DNA from: VSJD01 sp041653875
GTDB taxonomy: Bacteria > Verrucomicrobiota > Kiritimatiellia > JAAZAB01
NCBI GenBank assembly: GCA_041653875.1
Contig: JBAZEM010000002.1
Span: 124,001 to 188,000 of the forward strand
Length of the DNA stretch: 64,000 nt
Direction of reading: 5' to 3'
A program made the position numbers and the translations under genes. Numbering within the stretch: position 1 is the first letter of the stretch; every line of letters begins with the position of its first letter. Under the pieces are notes generated by a model. That model did no database searches. It worked only from the letters and a program-made list of their open reading frames with translations, and was not told where the DNA came from. This document shows positions 1 through 8,301 of this stretch, one piece after another.

Positions 1-153
1 ATAGCCCGCGTCCCCTGCCCCGCCGGCCTGAAGAGTTACACCGTGGTTTTCAAGAGCGCCGCCGGTGCCACGCTGGGCAATAAAGTCATCGCCACCCCCA
101 TCACCCGCCGCGGCCACACCTTCATCTCATTCTGCCGGGACGTGGGAAAGTAA
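1..153 (+). CDS. 3' end of an unidentified gene (partial)
   Basis: An open frame enters from the left edge and ends in TAA at 151-153, giving the last 50 codons of a protein. The visible tail contains the pattern KSYTVVFKSAAGATLGNKV and ends RDVGK. It has no motif I can assign; the alternating polar/hydrophobic pattern would suit the end of a beta-rich exported or barrel domain, which is a guess. It is followed directly by an intergenic heptamer array. Confidence 0.5.
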   Translation: MARVPCPAGLKSYTVVFKSAAGATLGNKVIATPITRRGHTFISFCRDVGK

Positions 154-157
154 TACG

Positions 158-306
158 CCGTTCTTAGTTCCTGGTTCTTGGTTCTTTGTTCTTCGTTGAT
201 TCAGCCGCGGCGGTGACGCCGTGGCTGCTGAAAGAATCCACGCCCGCACGGGCGCGGCTACGCAACATCCTGATGTTCCTAAACGAAGAACCAAGAACGA
301 AGAACT
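158..306. repeat. Facing heptamer arms around a palindromic element
   Basis: The left arm (about 160-196) is built of GTTCTTN-like 7-nt units; the right arm (about 279-306) is built of the complementary AACNAAG units. Between them, at 203-261, lies a copy of the dispersed element called D here (AGCCGCGGCGG...GGGCGCGGCTAC). The transcript could fold into a long imperfect hairpin. This gap holds no gene. Confidence 0.75.
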
Positions 307-326
307 GCAAATTGCCGAACGAACGA

Positions 327-1286
327 TTACTTCCCCGTATCGACCGTATTGATGATCCAGGCGGGCTCGGCGCCGCCGGTTCCGGCGATGACGTTGACGC
401 GCGCTTTATCCAGCACCTCTTTCATTTCCTCGGCGCTCAGCTTGGTGCGAAAGAGCGGGACCTCGATGGCCGTGTCGGTCTTGAGCAGGATTTGCTTGCT
501 GATGTCCTGGTAGCCGGCCTTGCCGATGGTAATCACGTGGTCGCCGGCATATACCTGAAAATTCGTCAGGGGCGTCGTGCCGATCAACATGCCGTCGATC
601 TCCACCATGGCCGGGTCAGCCGCGCCGGCTTTTACCGAGAGCTTTATTTTTGGACGGCTGTTCTGCCGGGCCAGGCGCGCCTGCAGTTTGGCATTCAGGC
701 CCGGCGCCGCCTTGGCCAGGGCCGCTTGCAGCAACTGCACCAGCTCATCCTCGCCCACCACCGTCTGATGCACATCCGATTGCCGGAAACTGCGGCTGGC
801 GGCGCCTTCCTCCATGGCGATCACCGCGCCGTCGCGGGTATCCAGCGCCTGCAAGGCCACGCGCAGGGTCAGGGTTTGAAATTCGGTCTTGAGTCCGCCC
901 TGGTTGACCACTTCCTTGCCGGGCGAATAGCTCAGCAGGTTTCCGCGCAGGACCGCGTCCGCATTCACCGCCTGGGCCGCCCGCAGGAAGGAGGGCTTGA
1001 CCGATGTTTTTTTATCGTTATCGGTCAGGGAGAGCGACTGGATTTGGGCGATAAAATCCCGGCGATCGACGAGCACATACCCCGGGTCGTTCGCCAGCAG
1101 GGCGCCCAGCGCAAAAACGCCCTTGTCAGCCAGGGCTTTGGGCGTCACGCCGCCCACCACGGCGGCATCCGCGGACACACTGGCCTGGTTGTCAAAGTCC
1201 AGCAAGGCCACGCGCATCGGCTCCGCGCCCAGGGCCAGCGACACCGCCATCGTTACCATGCAGCCGCACAGCATTCCGGTTTTCAT
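327..1286 (-). CDS. Exported PEGA-domain protein, possibly CsgG-like N-terminal domain
   Basis: 319 aa. A signal peptide (residues 1-20, ending near SLALGA) is followed by a beta-strand start (MRVALLDFDNQ) like that of CsgG/TolB-N-type periplasmic proteins. Around residues 222-280 a PEGA-type domain is visible (VEIDGMLIGTTPL, then AGDHVITIGKAGYQ). PEGA domains are extracytoplasmic beta folds often tied to the cell surface. A GAGGAG ribosome site lies 8-9 nt before the ATG. It is the last gene of a leftward four-gene envelope cluster, 37 bp after its neighbour. The PEGA call is fairly sure; the CsgG resemblance is weak and the role is unknown. Confidence 0.6.
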   Translation of the reverse strand: MKTGMLCGCMVTMAVSLALGAEPMRVALLDFDNQASVSADAAVVGGVTPKALADKGVFALGALLANDPGYVLVDRRDFIAQIQSLSLTDNDKKTSVKPSFLRAAQAVNADAVLRGNLLSYSPGKEVVNQGGLKTEFQTLTLRVALQALDTRDGAVIAMEEGAASRSFRQSDVHQTVVGEDELVQLLQAALAKAAPGLNAKLQARLARQNSRPKIKLSVKAGAADPAMVEIDGMLIGTTPLTNFQVYAGDHVITIGKAGYQDISKQILLKTDTAIEVPLFRTKLSAEEMKEVLDKARVNVIAGTGGAEPAWIINTVDTGK

Positions 1287-1323
1287 TCTCTGGTACTCCT
1301 CGTTTGTTTAACCGCACGGTCAA

Positions 1324-1800
1324 TCAATGTGTCTTTAAATAATACACCAGCCAGACAATGAGCGCCAGCACCAAGCTCACCATCACAATGGCCTTGTTTC
1401 TGACAATCCGGCTTTCCTGGCGCAAGGGCCGCAAATTCTGGAAGTGGCCGGCCATGAAATAATTGGCGAATTTTTTGCGGACGGTCTGCGGATTGGAGTC
1501 CGGCTGATCGAAGAGCGAGGGATAGCCGCTATCGCCCGCGAAGGGACGCCCCGCCGCCGCGGCGTCCTCATCCGACTGGCGCGCCGCGCGGGCGAACAAA
1601 TCGTTTTCGGGCTTGCCCAGCGGCGGCTTCGCCCCAAAGACCGGGCCCGGCGCCGTGGAAACGCGCGGCGCGGACATGGGCGGCGGCGCCACGACCGGCC
1701 GCGCGGCGGTCTTCATTTCGCCCCGGACGCGCTCCATCTCCTTGCGGAGCTCATGAATGCGCCGGTCGATGACGTTCGTTTTCTTCTTTCCGAACAGCAT
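1324..1800 (-). CDS. Tail-anchored coiled-coil protein of unknown function
   Basis: 158 aa. A basic start (MLFGKKK) leads into a short charged helix with heptad character (residues 12-35), then a Pro/Ala-rich low-complexity linker, and a single C-terminal membrane segment (about residues 136-155, VMVSLVLALIVWLVYYL) with only three residues after it. This is the topology of a tail-anchored inner-membrane protein facing the cytoplasm. GGAAGG precedes the ATG at good spacing. It sits between a coiled-coil membrane protein and the PEGA protein, suggesting a shared envelope job. I do not recognise the family. Confidence 0.55.
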   Translation of the reverse strand: MLFGKKKTNVIDRRIHELRKEMERVRGEMKTAARPVVAPPPMSAPRVSTAPGPVFGAKPPLGKPENDLFARAARQSDEDAAAAGRPFAGDSGYPSLFDQPDSNPQTVRKKFANYFMAGHFQNLRPLRQESRIVRNKAIVMVSLVLALIVWLVYYLKTH

Positions 1801-1822
1801 GGCAAACCTTCCGCAATATATC

Positions 1823-1958
1823 AGGAGACAGAATTCAGGAGTCAGAATTAAGAATCAGGAAAAACGGCATGGCCCCTGGTCTGCCTACGACGGCGCCAAA
1901 GACGGGCGAACACTCCGTTTGCATTCTGTATTCTGACTACTGAATTCTGACTCCCGAG
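1823..1958. repeat. Facing heptamer arms (AGAATTC/AGGAGTC units)
   Basis: The left arm (about 1826-1860) is made of 7-nt units AGAATTC and AGGAGTC; the right arm (about 1921-1958) carries the complementary GAATTCT/GACTCCT units. About 60 nt separate the arms. The same units recur at 32.8, 36.5 and 51.3 kb. Confidence 0.8.
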
Positions 1959-1970
1959 TAGTCCGCGCTC

Positions 1971-2702
1971 CTAATACAACTTAACGATCAGCACTACGAT
2001 CAAGACGATGAGCAAAACAACCAAGGGCAGGCTGAAGGCCAGCCCTGTTTTCACGCAATCCCAGAATCCGCGCGGATAACGGCCCAGGCCGGCGGACTCA
2101 TCCTGCATGGCCGGCTTGGCGATCACCCCGATATTGTGACTCTCCCGCATGGCCTCGATCCGGGCATAGGCCTTGTTGTATTCCTTGCGCGTATTATCGA
2201 TTACCACCAGCGCCTTGCTCAGATCCTCGCGCAGGCCATCGGTGTCGGTCGCCCACTGCTCCTCGTTAAACCCGCGCATATCGTTCAACATTTTCTTGAA
2301 ACGCCGTTCCGTTTCGGTCAACAGTTCCAGCCGCTGATTCAGGCCGATTTCCTCGCGTTCCAGCGCGATGAGGCTTTTTTCCAGGTGATCGATCATCTCG
2401 CGTTTGCCGGACTCATATTTTTCCTGGTTGTTGCGCAAATTCTCCAGGGAGTTTTTTTCGCGCTCCAAGGCTTCCTGCTTCGTGCGCAACCGCTCCAGTT
2501 CATCCAGCTTGGTGGCCACCTGGCTGTTGATTTCCTCGTTGCGCCTGGTCAGCGGCGTCAGGTTCAAGTCTCCGGTGGGCACCGGTTCCGAACGCGGCAC
2601 GTCGCTGACAGGCAAGCCCTTATGCGCCGGACCCATGTTAACTTCCTTGACTACATCGCGCCGCTGGATCAGGTCGTCATCGATAAAATCGGTGTTGCTC
2701 AT
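1971..2702 (-). CDS. Tail-anchored coiled-coil membrane protein
   Basis: 243 aa from the chosen ATG at 2702, which has GAGGAG 8 nt upstream; an in-frame ATG at 2735 would add 11 residues and abut the previous stop but lacks such a site. Residues about 45-190 are strongly heptad-patterned (LDELERLRTKQEALEREKNS and onward), so a long coiled coil is likely. The C-terminus is a very hydrophobic helix (LPLVVLLIVLIVVLIVKLY) that would anchor it in the inner membrane. It is directly downstream of the LysM lipoprotein gene. No family recognised; a scaffolding role is inference. Confidence 0.6.
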   Translation of the reverse strand: MSNTDFIDDDLIQRRDVVKEVNMGPAHKGLPVSDVPRSEPVPTGDLNLTPLTRRNEEINSQVATKLDELERLRTKQEALEREKNSLENLRNNQEKYESGKREMIDHLEKSLIALEREEIGLNQRLELLTETERRFKKMLNDMRGFNEEQWATDTDGLREDLSKALVVIDNTRKEYNKAYARIEAMRESHNIGVIAKPAMQDESAGLGRYPRGFWDCVKTGLAFSLPLVVLLIVLIVVLIVKLY

Positions 2703-2735
2703 TTGTGGCTCCTCGTTTTTTAATTCATGCTGCAT

Positions 2736-3527
2736 TTACCTGGGTATGACGAGCACCTGGCCGGTCTTCAATTTTTGCGAACCACCCAGCGTGTCACGAT
2801 TGGCATCGTAAATCAATTTCCACTTGCGCGGATTGTGATACATCCGGGCGGCCACGCTTGAGAGCGTATCGCCGCGCTGGACCTTGTAACGGGCGCCGGC
2901 CGCGTTATTGGCCGTCCCGGGTCTGGCGGGCGCCGCCGGGCCCATGTCCGATTCGGCGACGGCCGGTCCGACCGCCGTCGGCGCGTCAATCGGCGCGCCA
3001 TTCGCCGCCGGGGAGGGAACGGCAGGGCGGGACAACGCCGGCGCGGCAACACGGCGGGCCAGGTTTTCGCGGACTTGCCGCAAATCCTGTTTGAGCCGAT
3101 CGTTCTCCTCCTGAAGCGCCTGCACTTTCTTATCCAGCCCGGGAACCTTTTCGGCCACGGATGCGGCGCAGGCTATCCGGGCCTTGCGGATGAAGCCCTC
3201 GATCATCTCTTTTTTTTCGGTTTGCGGCCGCAATTCCAAGTAACGCTCGTAGTGATAAATGGCGCGCACATAGTTGTGGTCATAATCGTCGTACAATTGC
3301 GCGACTTCCAAATGGGCCTGGGCCAGTTTCGGTTTTTCATCGATCGCCCGGTTAAGCAGTTCCAGGGCGGCCTGCTTGTCGCCTTCGCGCAGTTTGGCGC
3401 GCGCCTTGCGGATGGCCGGATAATTGAATTCCAGCGCGTCCTGCTCCTGCACCCGCGAGGTGCAGCCCGCCAGCAGACTCGCGGCCAGCGCCGCCGCCAT
3501 GATCCACGCGTTAATCTTTAAAACCAT
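2736..3527 (-). CDS. LysM-domain lipoprotein with TPR-like region
   Basis: 263 aa from the ATG at 3527; the open frame continues upstream, but this start gives a proper lipoprotein signal (hydrophobic stretch then LLAGC, the lipobox) with GGAGGAG 12 nt upstream. Residues about 35-110 look like TPR repeats (EGDKQAALELLNRAI, then NYVRAIYHYERYLEL). A coiled coil follows (VQALQEENDRLKQDLRQV), then a Pro/Ala linker, and a C-terminal LysM domain (YKVQRGDTLSSVAARMY...GQVLVIPR) expected to bind peptidoglycan. It is the first gene of the envelope cluster and likely tethers the group to the wall. Confidence 0.75.
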   Translation of the reverse strand: MVLKINAWIMAAALAASLLAGCTSRVQEQDALEFNYPAIRKARAKLREGDKQAALELLNRAIDEKPKLAQAHLEVAQLYDDYDHNYVRAIYHYERYLELRPQTEKKEMIEGFIRKARIACAASVAEKVPGLDKKVQALQEENDRLKQDLRQVRENLARRVAAPALSRPAVPSPAANGAPIDAPTAVGPAVAESDMGPAAPARPGTANNAAGARYKVQRGDTLSSVAARMYHNPRKWKLIYDANRDTLGGSQKLKTGQVLVIPR

Positions 3528-3777
3528 CACGGCCGCACACTCCTCCGCACGCCGCCCGTTCGAAAACGCCCGCAATCCAGCGGTCATCGTTAATAACCGA
3601 TCGAACATATAGCGAAAATCGACAAACAACGCAATGTTTTTCCACAACATTTCGCCAGGGCGGACGCAATCAAAATATATGCGCTTTCGGACTTGCATCC
3701 CGGCGGCGGTTGCTCCTATATTTGCCATTCACATACAAATGCCGTCGCGGCCAATGCATCTCATAAGGAAACGCTTC

Positions 3778-4590
3778 ATGAAACAAAAAACGTTATGCGC
3801 CATGGCGCTGCTGATTGCGAATACGCTCGTCATGGCCGCCGCGCCCATGACCTCCCCCGCAACTGTCCGAGCCACACCCGGCGCATCAAGCGCCGTTTCG
3901 GCCAATCCGGAAATCGCGGCGCCGACGGCCGCACCGCGCACAACGCCTTCGGACCGCAACCAGCCCGGCGAATACACCATCGATTACGAACCGCCCTACA
4001 TCGGGCTGGCGGCCAAAATCGGCACCTTGGGTCCGGGCCTGGAAGCCACCATCGGGATTGTGGAATGGCTGAACCTGCGCGCCGGCGGCAACTATTTCCG
4101 GGTTCGACACGGCGGCTCCGTGCGCGACGTCGAATACGATTTCGATGTCAAGCTGGCGTCCGTGCCCCTGCTGGCGGATTGGCACCCCTTCGAGAACGAA
4201 TTCCGCATCTCGGGCGGCGTGGTCTATAACCGCAACATGGCCGACCTGGACGGAACGCCCAATAAGACCACGAAAATCGGCGACAACGACTACACGCCCG
4301 AGGAAATCGGCGAACTGAGCGGTTCCGTGCGCTTCAACAACTGGGCGCCCTACATCGGGCTGGGCTACGGCAACGCCGTGCTGGATGCCGACAAGACCTG
4401 GGGCTTTGTGTTCGACATCGGCATCATGTGGCAGGGCAGCCCCAGCGTCGCGCTTTCGTCCAACGGCGCCAAGGCCGGCGATCCGACCTTCCAGCAGGAT
4501 CTGGCCAAAGAGGAAAGCGATATCCAGGGCGATGCCGACGTCTTCCGGATCTATCCCGTGCTCTCCTTCGGCGTTTCGTACCAGTTCTAA
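3778..4590 (+). CDS. Outer-membrane beta-barrel protein (putative)
   Basis: 270 aa from the ATG at 3778, preceded by AAGGA at good spacing; the longer upstream frame has no signal sequence. A signal peptide spans residues 1-23 (ending near LVMAAAP). The rest alternates hydrophobic and polar residues with Gly/aromatic punctuation (IGLAAKIGTLGPGLEATIG, YIGLGYGNAV), and the chain ends in Phe (SFGVSYQF), the C-terminal hallmark of outer-membrane barrels recognised by BamA. An acidic, metal-binding-like stretch (KIGDNDYTPEEIGEL) sits in a presumed loop. It is a monocistronic gene. Function beyond barrel is unknown. Confidence 0.65.
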   Translation: MKQKTLCAMALLIANTLVMAAAPMTSPATVRATPGASSAVSANPEIAAPTAAPRTTPSDRNQPGEYTIDYEPPYIGLAAKIGTLGPGLEATIGIVEWLNLRAGGNYFRVRHGGSVRDVEYDFDVKLASVPLLADWHPFENEFRISGGVVYNRNMADLDGTPNKTTKIGDNDYTPEEIGELSGSVRFNNWAPYIGLGYGNAVLDADKTWGFVFDIGIMWQGSPSVALSSNGAKAGDPTFQQDLAKEESDIQGDADVFRIYPVLSFGVSYQF

Positions 4591-4808
4591 ACCAAGGGCC
4601 GACACGATGCTGTTTTTCAACGCCTGTCCCGCCGGCTTTCTCACCCAGCGGCGGGGCGAACGCAACGATTATCACATGCGCCGCACGCAATGGCACGCCT
4701 TGTTCAAGCAAACGCTCGCCCCCGAATTTATATGCCGCTGCGATTCCCCTTGTTATGCCGACGAATATTTCTCGTTATTCACCATGCATTACGGAAAGGG
4801 CTGAACAC

Positions 4809-6098
4809 ATGCAAACGATGACATCCCGTGAGCGCGTGCGCTTGGCGCTCGATCACAAGGAGCCCGACCGCGTTCCACTGGATTTGGGCGCAAGCGCGGT
4901 TACGGGCATGCATGTCAGCATGGTGTACCGGTTGCGCCAGGCCCTTGGCCTGGGCCAACCCGGCACGCCGGTCAAGGTCGTGGAGCCTTACCAGATGCTG
5001 GGCGAAATCGCCCCCGATCTAATGGATGCCCTGGGCGTGGACGTGGCCGGGCTACCGGGGCCAACCGCGTTGTTCGGGTTTAAGAACGAGAACTGGAAAA
5101 CCTGGACCATGGCTGACGGGACACCCACCCTCGTGCCGGAAGGCTTCAACACAACTCCCGAACCAAATGGCGACCTTTTGCAGTATCCGGAAGGAGACCG
5201 GTCCGTCCCTCCCAGCGGCCGGATGCCGGAAGGCGGCCACTTTTTCGATTCCATCATCCGCCAGCCGCCGCTGGATGAGGACCGCCTGCGCGTTGAGGAC
5301 AATCTGGAGGAATTCGGCCAAATTTCGGAGGAAACCCTGGCTTATTTCCAGCGCGAAGCCGAACGGCTGCACACGCAAACCGACAAGGCCATTTTAGCTA
5401 ATTTCGGCGGAACGGCCTTTGGCGACATTGCGCTCGTCCCCGCCCCCTGGCTCAAGCATCCCAAAGGTATCCGGGACATTGAGGAATGGTATGTCAGCAC
5501 CCAGGCCCGCCCGGATTTCATCCATAAAATCTTCGAGCGCCAATGCGAAATCGCCCTGGCAAATCTGGCGAAAATCCATCAGGTCGTCGGCAACCGCGTG
5601 ACGGCCGTGTTTCTGACCGGGACCGACTTCGGGTGCCAGAACGGGCCGTTTATTTCACTGGAATCCTATCGCCGCCTGTTCAAGCCCTTCCATCGCGCCG
5701 TCAATGACTGGATCCATCGCCATACGACCTGGAAGACGTTTATGCATTCCTGCGGATCGGTGCGCGTATTTATCCCCGACTTTATCGAGGCCGGCTTCGA
5801 CATTCTGAACCCCGTGCAATGCTCGGCCACCGGCATGGAGCCTGAGGCGCTCAAGGACCAGTATGGCGATCGGATCACGTTCTGGGGAGGCGGCGTGGAC
5901 ACGCAATGGGTATTGCCATTTGGAACCCCCGCCGAGGTGCGCCGGCAGGTGCATGAGCGCCTGCGGTGTTTTGCGCCCGGCGGCGGGTTTGTGTTTGACG
6001 CCATTCACAACATCCAGGCCGGAACACCGCTGGCCAACGTACAGGCTTTGTACAAGGCGCTAAATGAATTCGGCCGGTATCCGATCGGTAACACTTGA
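4809..6098 (+). CDS. Uroporphyrinogen decarboxylase (URO-D) family protein
   Basis: 429 aa. The start MQTMTSRERVRLALDHKEPDRVPLDLG has the typical opening of the URO-D superfamily branch that includes corrinoid methyltransferases (MtaA/MtbA-like) and many uncharacterised members, rather than true HemE. The C-terminal half shows MHSCGSVR, then FDILNPVQ, and near the end HNIQAGTPLANVQALYKAL, all hallmarks of this branch. GGAAAGGG lies upstream of ATG 4809; ATG 4818 is an alternative. No corrinoid protein gene is nearby, so the substrate is unknown. Family confident, reaction not. Confidence 0.8.
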   Translation: MQTMTSRERVRLALDHKEPDRVPLDLGASAVTGMHVSMVYRLRQALGLGQPGTPVKVVEPYQMLGEIAPDLMDALGVDVAGLPGPTALFGFKNENWKTWTMADGTPTLVPEGFNTTPEPNGDLLQYPEGDRSVPPSGRMPEGGHFFDSIIRQPPLDEDRLRVEDNLEEFGQISEETLAYFQREAERLHTQTDKAILANFGGTAFGDIALVPAPWLKHPKGIRDIEEWYVSTQARPDFIHKIFERQCEIALANLAKIHQVVGNRVTAVFLTGTDFGCQNGPFISLESYRRLFKPFHRAVNDWIHRHTTWKTFMHSCGSVRVFIPDFIEAGFDILNPVQCSATGMEPEALKDQYGDRITFWGGGVDTQWVLPFGTPAEVRRQVHERLRCFAPGGGFVFDAIHNIQAGTPLANVQALYKALNEFGRYPIGNT

Positions 6099-6139
6099 AT
6101 CCTTCGAGTGCAATGTCCCGCCCTCGCATAAAGTCGGGA

Positions 6140-6523
6140 TCACCCTATGGCGTCGATCCCGTCCGATGCGCGTCGCGCTCGGGAACGGCAGATAGCCACC
6201 GCCACGCCGATGCCCGGCAGGGCGCCGGGTTTGGCCACGCTGACATCCACCGCCGCAATGCGCGGCTCGCGCAGGCAGAGGCCGGCAATGCGCTCGGCCA
6301 GGGCTTCAAGGAGCTTGCAACGGCTTTTGGCCGCCGCCTTCCGGACACGCGCTATCAGCGCCGCATAATCGATTGTGTCCGTTAACCGGTCGCTCCGTCC
6401 GGCCGCTTGCAGGTTCGTGTGCAGGGCAAGATCCACGATCACCGCTTGCGGGGCTTTCCGTTCGCGCGGATATACGCCAAGCACGACGTTCAGTTTCAAT
6501 TGCCGGATTTGAATTTGGTCCAT
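6140..6523 (-). CDS. folB: Dihydroneopterin aldolase
   Basis: 127 aa, the usual length. It converts 7,8-dihydroneopterin to 6-hydroxymethyl-dihydropterin in folate synthesis. The family pattern is visible: IRQLKLNVVLGVYPRERKAPQ at the start (substrate-contact region), DTIDYAALIARV, LLEALAERIAGLCL with the conserved Glu, and VDVSVAKPGALPGIGVAV near the C-terminus with the catalytic-region Lys. It lies downstream of a pteridine-reductase-like SDR gene in the same direction. The DNA just upstream of the ATG is a heptamer repeat array, and no clear ribosome site is seen. Confidence 0.9.
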   Translation of the reverse strand: MDQIQIRQLKLNVVLGVYPRERKAPQAVIVDLALHTNLQAAGRSDRLTDTIDYAALIARVRKAAAKSRCKLLEALAERIAGLCLREPRIAAVDVSVAKPGALPGIGVAVAICRSRARRASDGIDAIG

Positions 6524-6524
6524 C

Positions 6525-6590
6525 CAATTACCGATTTCTGATTTCGGATTGCTGATTTCGGATTGCTGATTTCGGATTTGAATTCCTTCC
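6525..6590. repeat. Single heptamer array (GATTNNN units)
   Basis: A run of 7-nt units alternating GATTTCG and GATTGCT occupies the folB-SDR gap directly upstream of folB. Only one arm is obvious here. Closely similar units occur inside murG at 16155-16210. Confidence 0.7.
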
Positions 6591-6619
6591 TCCTACAGTC
6601 TATAGCCTACGGTCTTTCT

Positions 6620-7339
6620 TCATCCCAGCAAATGCCGCCCGCTGTCAACAAAAACAATCTGACCGGTAATGGCGTCCGACTCCAGCAGAAAAAGAGCGGC
6701 TTTGACCACTTCCTGCACGCTGGGCCTGATCGTCAAAGGCAACGGCCCGGCGCTTTCGCGGGTTGCGCCGACGGCATCCGCGGCCAGGACCGGACCCGGC
6801 GCCACCCCGTTCACGGTGATTCCCGGGGCCAGTTCCAGCGCGGCTATGCGCGTCAGGTCAGCCAGGGACTTTTTGGCTAAACTATAAGGCACGGCGTCCG
6901 ACCGATTGGAGGCGATGCGGCAATCCAGCAGATTGACGATGCGTCCGCGCTTGACGCGCCGGGCGAACGCCTGCATGAGCAGGAGCGGGGCCAGCAGGTT
7001 GACTTCCCATTCCGCGCGAATCTCCGCCACGGCGGACTGCAACAACCGCTGTTTATCGAATACAGCGGCATTGTTGACCAGAATATCCAACTTACCGGCC
7101 ACGGCTGCAGCTTGGCATACAACGCGATCGGCGGAACGCGGGACGCGTAAATCGCCGGCCGCCGTCCAAACCTGCGCGCCGTTCCGGCGCAAACGCGCGG
7201 CGAGCGCCTGCGCCGGGCGGGCCGAGCGGTTATAATGAATCACGACCCGGCATCCTTCCGCCGCCAACGCTTCGCAAAGCGCCGCGCCGATTCGCCGGGC
7301 GCCGCCGGTCACCAACGCTGTTTTGCCTTTAAGGTTCAT
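6620..7339 (-). CDS. SDR oxidoreductase, pteridine reductase/FolM-like
   Basis: 239 aa. A classical short-chain dehydrogenase: the N-terminal NADP(H) motif is TGGARRIG (residues 11-18), in which the Arg-containing form of TGxxxxIG is typical of pteridine and dihydromonapterin reductases (PTR1/FolM). NNAA follows at about residue 90, and the YSLAKKS catalytic Tyr-Lys pair at about 155. The C-terminus ITGQIVFVDSGRHL matches the SDR substrate/cofactor end. Placement next to folB supports a pterin-reducing role, possibly replacing or supplementing DHFR. The specific substrate is inference. Confidence 0.75.
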   Translation of the reverse strand: MNLKGKTALVTGGARRIGAALCEALAAEGCRVVIHYNRSARPAQALAARLRRNGAQVWTAAGDLRVPRSADRVVCQAAAVAGKLDILVNNAAVFDKQRLLQSAVAEIRAEWEVNLLAPLLLMQAFARRVKRGRIVNLLDCRIASNRSDAVPYSLAKKSLADLTRIAALELAPGITVNGVAPGPVLAADAVGATRESAGPLPLTIRPSVQEVVKAALFLLESDAITGQIVFVDSGRHLLG

Positions 7340-7353
7340 AGGCGCCCCATCCA

Positions 7354-7390
7354 GGTAGAGCCGACTTTACGTCGGCTATCATAGCCGGTG
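7354..7390. repeat. Palindromic element C
   Basis: TAGAGCCGACTTTACGTCGG followed by CTATC and AGCCGG, a hairpin-forming element in front of the SDR gene. A second copy with the same stem and an extended tail is at 23303-23349. Confidence 0.75.
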
Positions 7391-7414
7391 TAAAACTCCA
7401 ATTGCAAAAAAACC

Positions 7415-8176
7415 CTATTTATGCACATAGCGGGCCAGTTTACGGTCATACAAAGTCACCACCCACCGGAATGGGGAATAGATCAGCCGCAGACGCACCA
7501 TGGCCACAAACATGTCGGCCGAAGCTTTGCCCACGCGCAAACGCGATCCGGATACGTCATGCCACGCGGTCGGAATTTCTGTAATCTCGAATCCGGCGCG
7601 CCGCAGTTGAAACAAGAGATCCACGTCGAAGGCCCATTGGGTTATGCCAATGTACGGCAGAACGGCCAGGAGCGCTTCGCGCGTCAGCAACTTGGCGCCG
7701 CATTGGGTATCCGAAATCCTTAAACCGAACATCAAGCGCACCAGGGCGTTGAACAGACGCGAAGCCAGACGGCGCTCCAAAGGCTGGCGGGGACTAACCC
7801 GCGCCCCCGTCATCCAGCGCGAGGCGATGATGGCGCCCGCCGCGCCGATATGTTCCACGAGTTCATGGAAAGCTTCCGGCGGCGTGGCGCCATCGGCATC
7901 CACAAAACCCACCAGATGCCCCTGCGCCCGGGCAAAGCCCAGCATGATCGCCCCACCCTTGCCGATCGGGCGCGGCTCCACAACAACCACAACCGTTTCA
8001 TGTTTGCGGGCATATTCGCGGGCAACGTCTTCCGTGCGGTCACACGAGCCGTTGACCACGACCAGGATCTCATAGCGACCGGCATAGCGCGCGTTGAAAA
8101 ACGGCAGGTATTGATCCAGCATCCTTCCCAGACGGGCTTCTTCGTTATAAGCCGGGATGATGATGGAGAGATCCAT
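7415..8176 (-). CDS. Family 2 glycosyltransferase (dolichyl/polyprenyl-P glucosyltransferase-like)
   Basis: 253 aa. The N-terminus LSIIIPAYNEEARLGRML is the GT-A nucleotide-sugar binding start of GT2 enzymes. The metal-binding Asp motif is GFVDADGATPP (about residue 90), and DTQCGAKLLTREAL (about 155) is typical of the polyprenyl-phosphate glycosyltransferase subgroup (ALG5/DPM1-like). No membrane segments are evident. It probably transfers a sugar from a nucleotide to undecaprenyl phosphate or another acceptor for envelope glycans; the acceptor is inference. Its upstream region is a heptamer repeat rather than an obvious ribosome site. Confidence 0.85.
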   Translation of the reverse strand: MDLSIIIPAYNEEARLGRMLDQYLPFFNARYAGRYEILVVVNGSCDRTEDVAREYARKHETVVVVVEPRPIGKGGAIMLGFARAQGHLVGFVDADGATPPEAFHELVEHIGAAGAIIASRWMTGARVSPRQPLERRLASRLFNALVRLMFGLRISDTQCGAKLLTREALLAVLPYIGITQWAFDVDLLFQLRRAGFEITEIPTAWHDVSGSRLRVGKASADMFVAMVRLRLIYSPFRWVVTLYDRKLARYVHK

Positions 8177-8180
8177 GAGA

Positions 8181-8299
8181 AGAATGGTCGATGGTTAATG
8201 GTCGATGGTTAATGGCAAATGAATAATGGTTTCTGAAGAGAATGGAAATAATGCCAACGTCATTTTTCGCGATCACCTCTATCAACCATTAACCATTTC
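8181..8299. repeat. Facing heptamer arms (ATGGTYN units)
   Basis: The left arm (8181-8225) consists of 7-nt units ATGGTCG/ATGGTTA; the right arm (about 8280-8299) reads ATCAACCATTAACCAT, the complement. It fills the ftsZ-glycosyltransferase gap and touches the end of ftsZ. The same units recur at 32.56-32.70 kb. Confidence 0.8.
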
Positions 8300-8301
8300 T
8301 G

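Noticed and set aside
186..1361. 391-codon plus-strand frame opposite the PEGA gene
   Set aside because: Antisense shadow in GC-rich DNA; the minus strand has a signal peptide, a domain and a good ribosome site.
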